Source: Zetaproteobacteria bacterium (GTDB taxonomy: Bacteria > Pseudomonadota > Zetaproteobacteria > Mariprofundales > Mariprofundaceae). From it: DNA of 32,471 bases. The DNA lies in NCBI GenBank assembly GCA_003228735.1, contig QIFG01000071.1:1-32471 (forward strand). The letters are read 5' to 3'. The position numbers were made by a program, and so were the translations under genes. The notes beneath the pieces were generated by a model. That model was not told where the DNA came from, made no database searches, and worked only from the letters and a program-made list of their open reading frames with translations. Below, piece by piece: positions 31,564 through 32,471 of the stretch (positions within the stretch are counted from its first letter, which is position 1; each line of letters begins with the position of its first letter).

Positions 31564-32307
31564 ATGAACATATTAATTGCAGAAGATAGCCCGGTCATTC
31601 AAAAAGTTCACCGTGCGTTAATGCATCATTGGGGATATGGTTTTGATATAGCAACAAATGGCCAAGAGGCTGTGGAATTCGCACAGAAAAACGATGGCAA
31701 ATATGACCTCTGCTTGATGGATATTGAAATGCCAATAATGAATGGAATTGAGGCAACAAAAATAATCAGAAAAACCGTTAGCTATTTCCCAATCATTGCA
31801 CTCACATCCAACGGCAATTATAAAAAAGAATGCTATGAAGCTGGTATGGATGATTTTGCTGTAAAACCATGCCCCTATGAAAATTTGTTAGTAAGAATTA
31901 AGGAACTATCAGTAAAAGTATATAAACTCATAACCAAGCCAAATAGTCTAGATATAACAGAGGTGATGCCCGTGGACAAACAACATGCCGAAGAATTACG
32001 AGAGCTTAAAGAAAATGGCTTAGTTAAAGTTAGCTTTGGAGCCAATGTCAAAGATCTTGTGTTACATGAAAATGCAACAAACAAAATATCCCATGATTTT
32101 ATCGTAAAAGAACAAATGATGTCTGTGTTTCTCAATCATGACCCGGAAAAACCAACGCGATGCGAACTCTACAGAGAGTATTGTCATATAACTCAAACAT
32201 ACCTAGATGATGTTGATTATGATGATGAATCTGCTCAAGAAAAGGTTGAAATGGAAAAATATAAAACAAGAACATTAAAGCCAGAAAACAATGGTCAAGC
32301 TGATTGA
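31564..32307 (+). CDS. Response regulator with receiver domain and unrecognised C-terminal domain
   Basis: The 247-residue product has a complete receiver domain (residues 1-120): acidic E7/D8, phospho-acceptor D53 in LMDIEMPIMNG, T81 in ALTSN and K101 in VKPCP. Residues about 125-247 match no output domain I know; they include MPVDKQHAEELRELKENG and an acidic, hydrophilic end. No HTH, EAL/GGDEF or HPt motif is visible. The gene is AT-rich (about 36-38% GC by eye against about 55% in neighbours), so it was probably acquired. AGGA precedes the ATG by 8 nt. No partner kinase is nearby. Confidence 0.85.
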   Translation: MNILIAEDSPVIQKVHRALMHHWGYGFDIATNGQEAVEFAQKNDGKYDLCLMDIEMPIMNGIEATKIIRKTVSYFPIIALTSNGNYKKECYEAGMDDFAVKPCPYENLLVRIKELSVKVYKLITKPNSLDITEVMPVDKQHAEELRELKENGLVKVSFGANVKDLVLHENATNKISHDFIVKEQMMSVFLNHDPEKPTRCELYREYCHITQTYLDDVDYDDESAQEKVEMEKYKTRTLKPENNGQAD

Positions 32308-32380
32308 ATTTTGTAAAACAATACGCCCATTCATTTGCATAACCATCAAGTCCACCTAACCTTCTTCGTCGGCGGCTGAT

Positions 32381-32471
32381 TTAGGGAAGCTCTGAACAAG
32401 TCTTCCATGAGCCGCGTTGCCGTCCCAATCGGGATGATCGCAAGGAAGGCGACGCAGGTCGTAGCCATAGC
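32381..32471. mobile_element. Possible end of a mobile element (cut by window)
   Basis: From 32381 base composition changes back to GC-rich and the sequence begins TTAGGGAAGCTCTGAACAAG, which resembles the terminal repeats of some IS5/IS1182-like elements as I remember them. No transposase is visible before the window ends. A TCCCGATTGGGA-type near-palindrome lies further on. This is a weak call. Confidence 0.3.

Overview
The window is about 32.5 kb of chromosome from a Gram-negative bacterium. Evidence for this is two outer-membrane beta-barrels, an outer-envelope SPOR protein, and a lipoprotein cytochrome c peroxidase. Sigma-54/NtrC-type promoters and a Gly-Cys-Leu tRNA order matching E. 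coli glyW-cysT-leuZ point to a proteobacterium. Most genes look roughly 52-58% GC. I cannot place the genus; a zetaproteobacterium or a gamma/betaproteobacterium would fit.

Region 1 (1-13.5 kb, all minus strand) is one tightly packed nitrate-assimilation and molybdenum-cofactor cluster. In transcription order it holds an alginate-export-type porin, nirB, nirD, an FNT-family channel, nasA, moaA, modA, modB, modC, moaC, moaD, moaE, a shortened mobB, mobA and moeA (cut by the window start). Most junctions are 4-bp ATGA overlaps. A near-consensus sigma-54 promoter (13403-13418), with two NtrC-like dyads 31 bp apart upstream, sits ahead of the whole unit. The logic is complete: outer-membrane entry, inner-membrane nitrite/nitrate movement, nitrate to nitrite (NasA), nitrite to ammonium (NirBD), plus molybdate import and cofactor synthesis to equip NasA.

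Region 2 (13.5-16.7 kb, minus strand) is a second nitrogen operon: an outer-membrane beta-barrel, glnK (PII) and amtB. It also has a sigma-54 promoter and a perfect NtrC dyad, and ends in a strong terminator that insulates it from region 1.

Region 3 (16.8-22 kb, plus strand) carries a small membrane protein coupled to argB, a di-heme cytochrome c peroxidase, cysQ, and an APH-like/AAA kinase fusion. The linker between the two halves of the fusion is encoded by a palindromic repeat array. A related copy of the repeat lies between nirD and the FNT gene.

Region 4 (22-25.1 kb) holds a PIN-PhoH ATPase (minus strand), tRNA-Gly(GCC), tRNA-Cys(GCA) and tRNA-Leu(UAA), a DUF190 PII-like protein, a Crp/Fnr regulator and tRNA-fMet with its own promoter and terminator.

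Region 5 (25.1-30.7 kb, plus strand) is an overlapping housekeeping run: xseA, an M23 peptidase, a SPOR protein, a gamma-glutamyltransferase-like protein, folK and a deoxynucleoside kinase.

Region 6 (30.7-32.5 kb) is accessory DNA: a RelE-type toxin, an antitoxin with a Phd-like N-terminus and XRE domain, a truncated CopG antitoxin, then an AT-rich response regulator with an unrecognised C-terminal domain, flanked by complementary 7-mers and by what may be the end of a mobile element.
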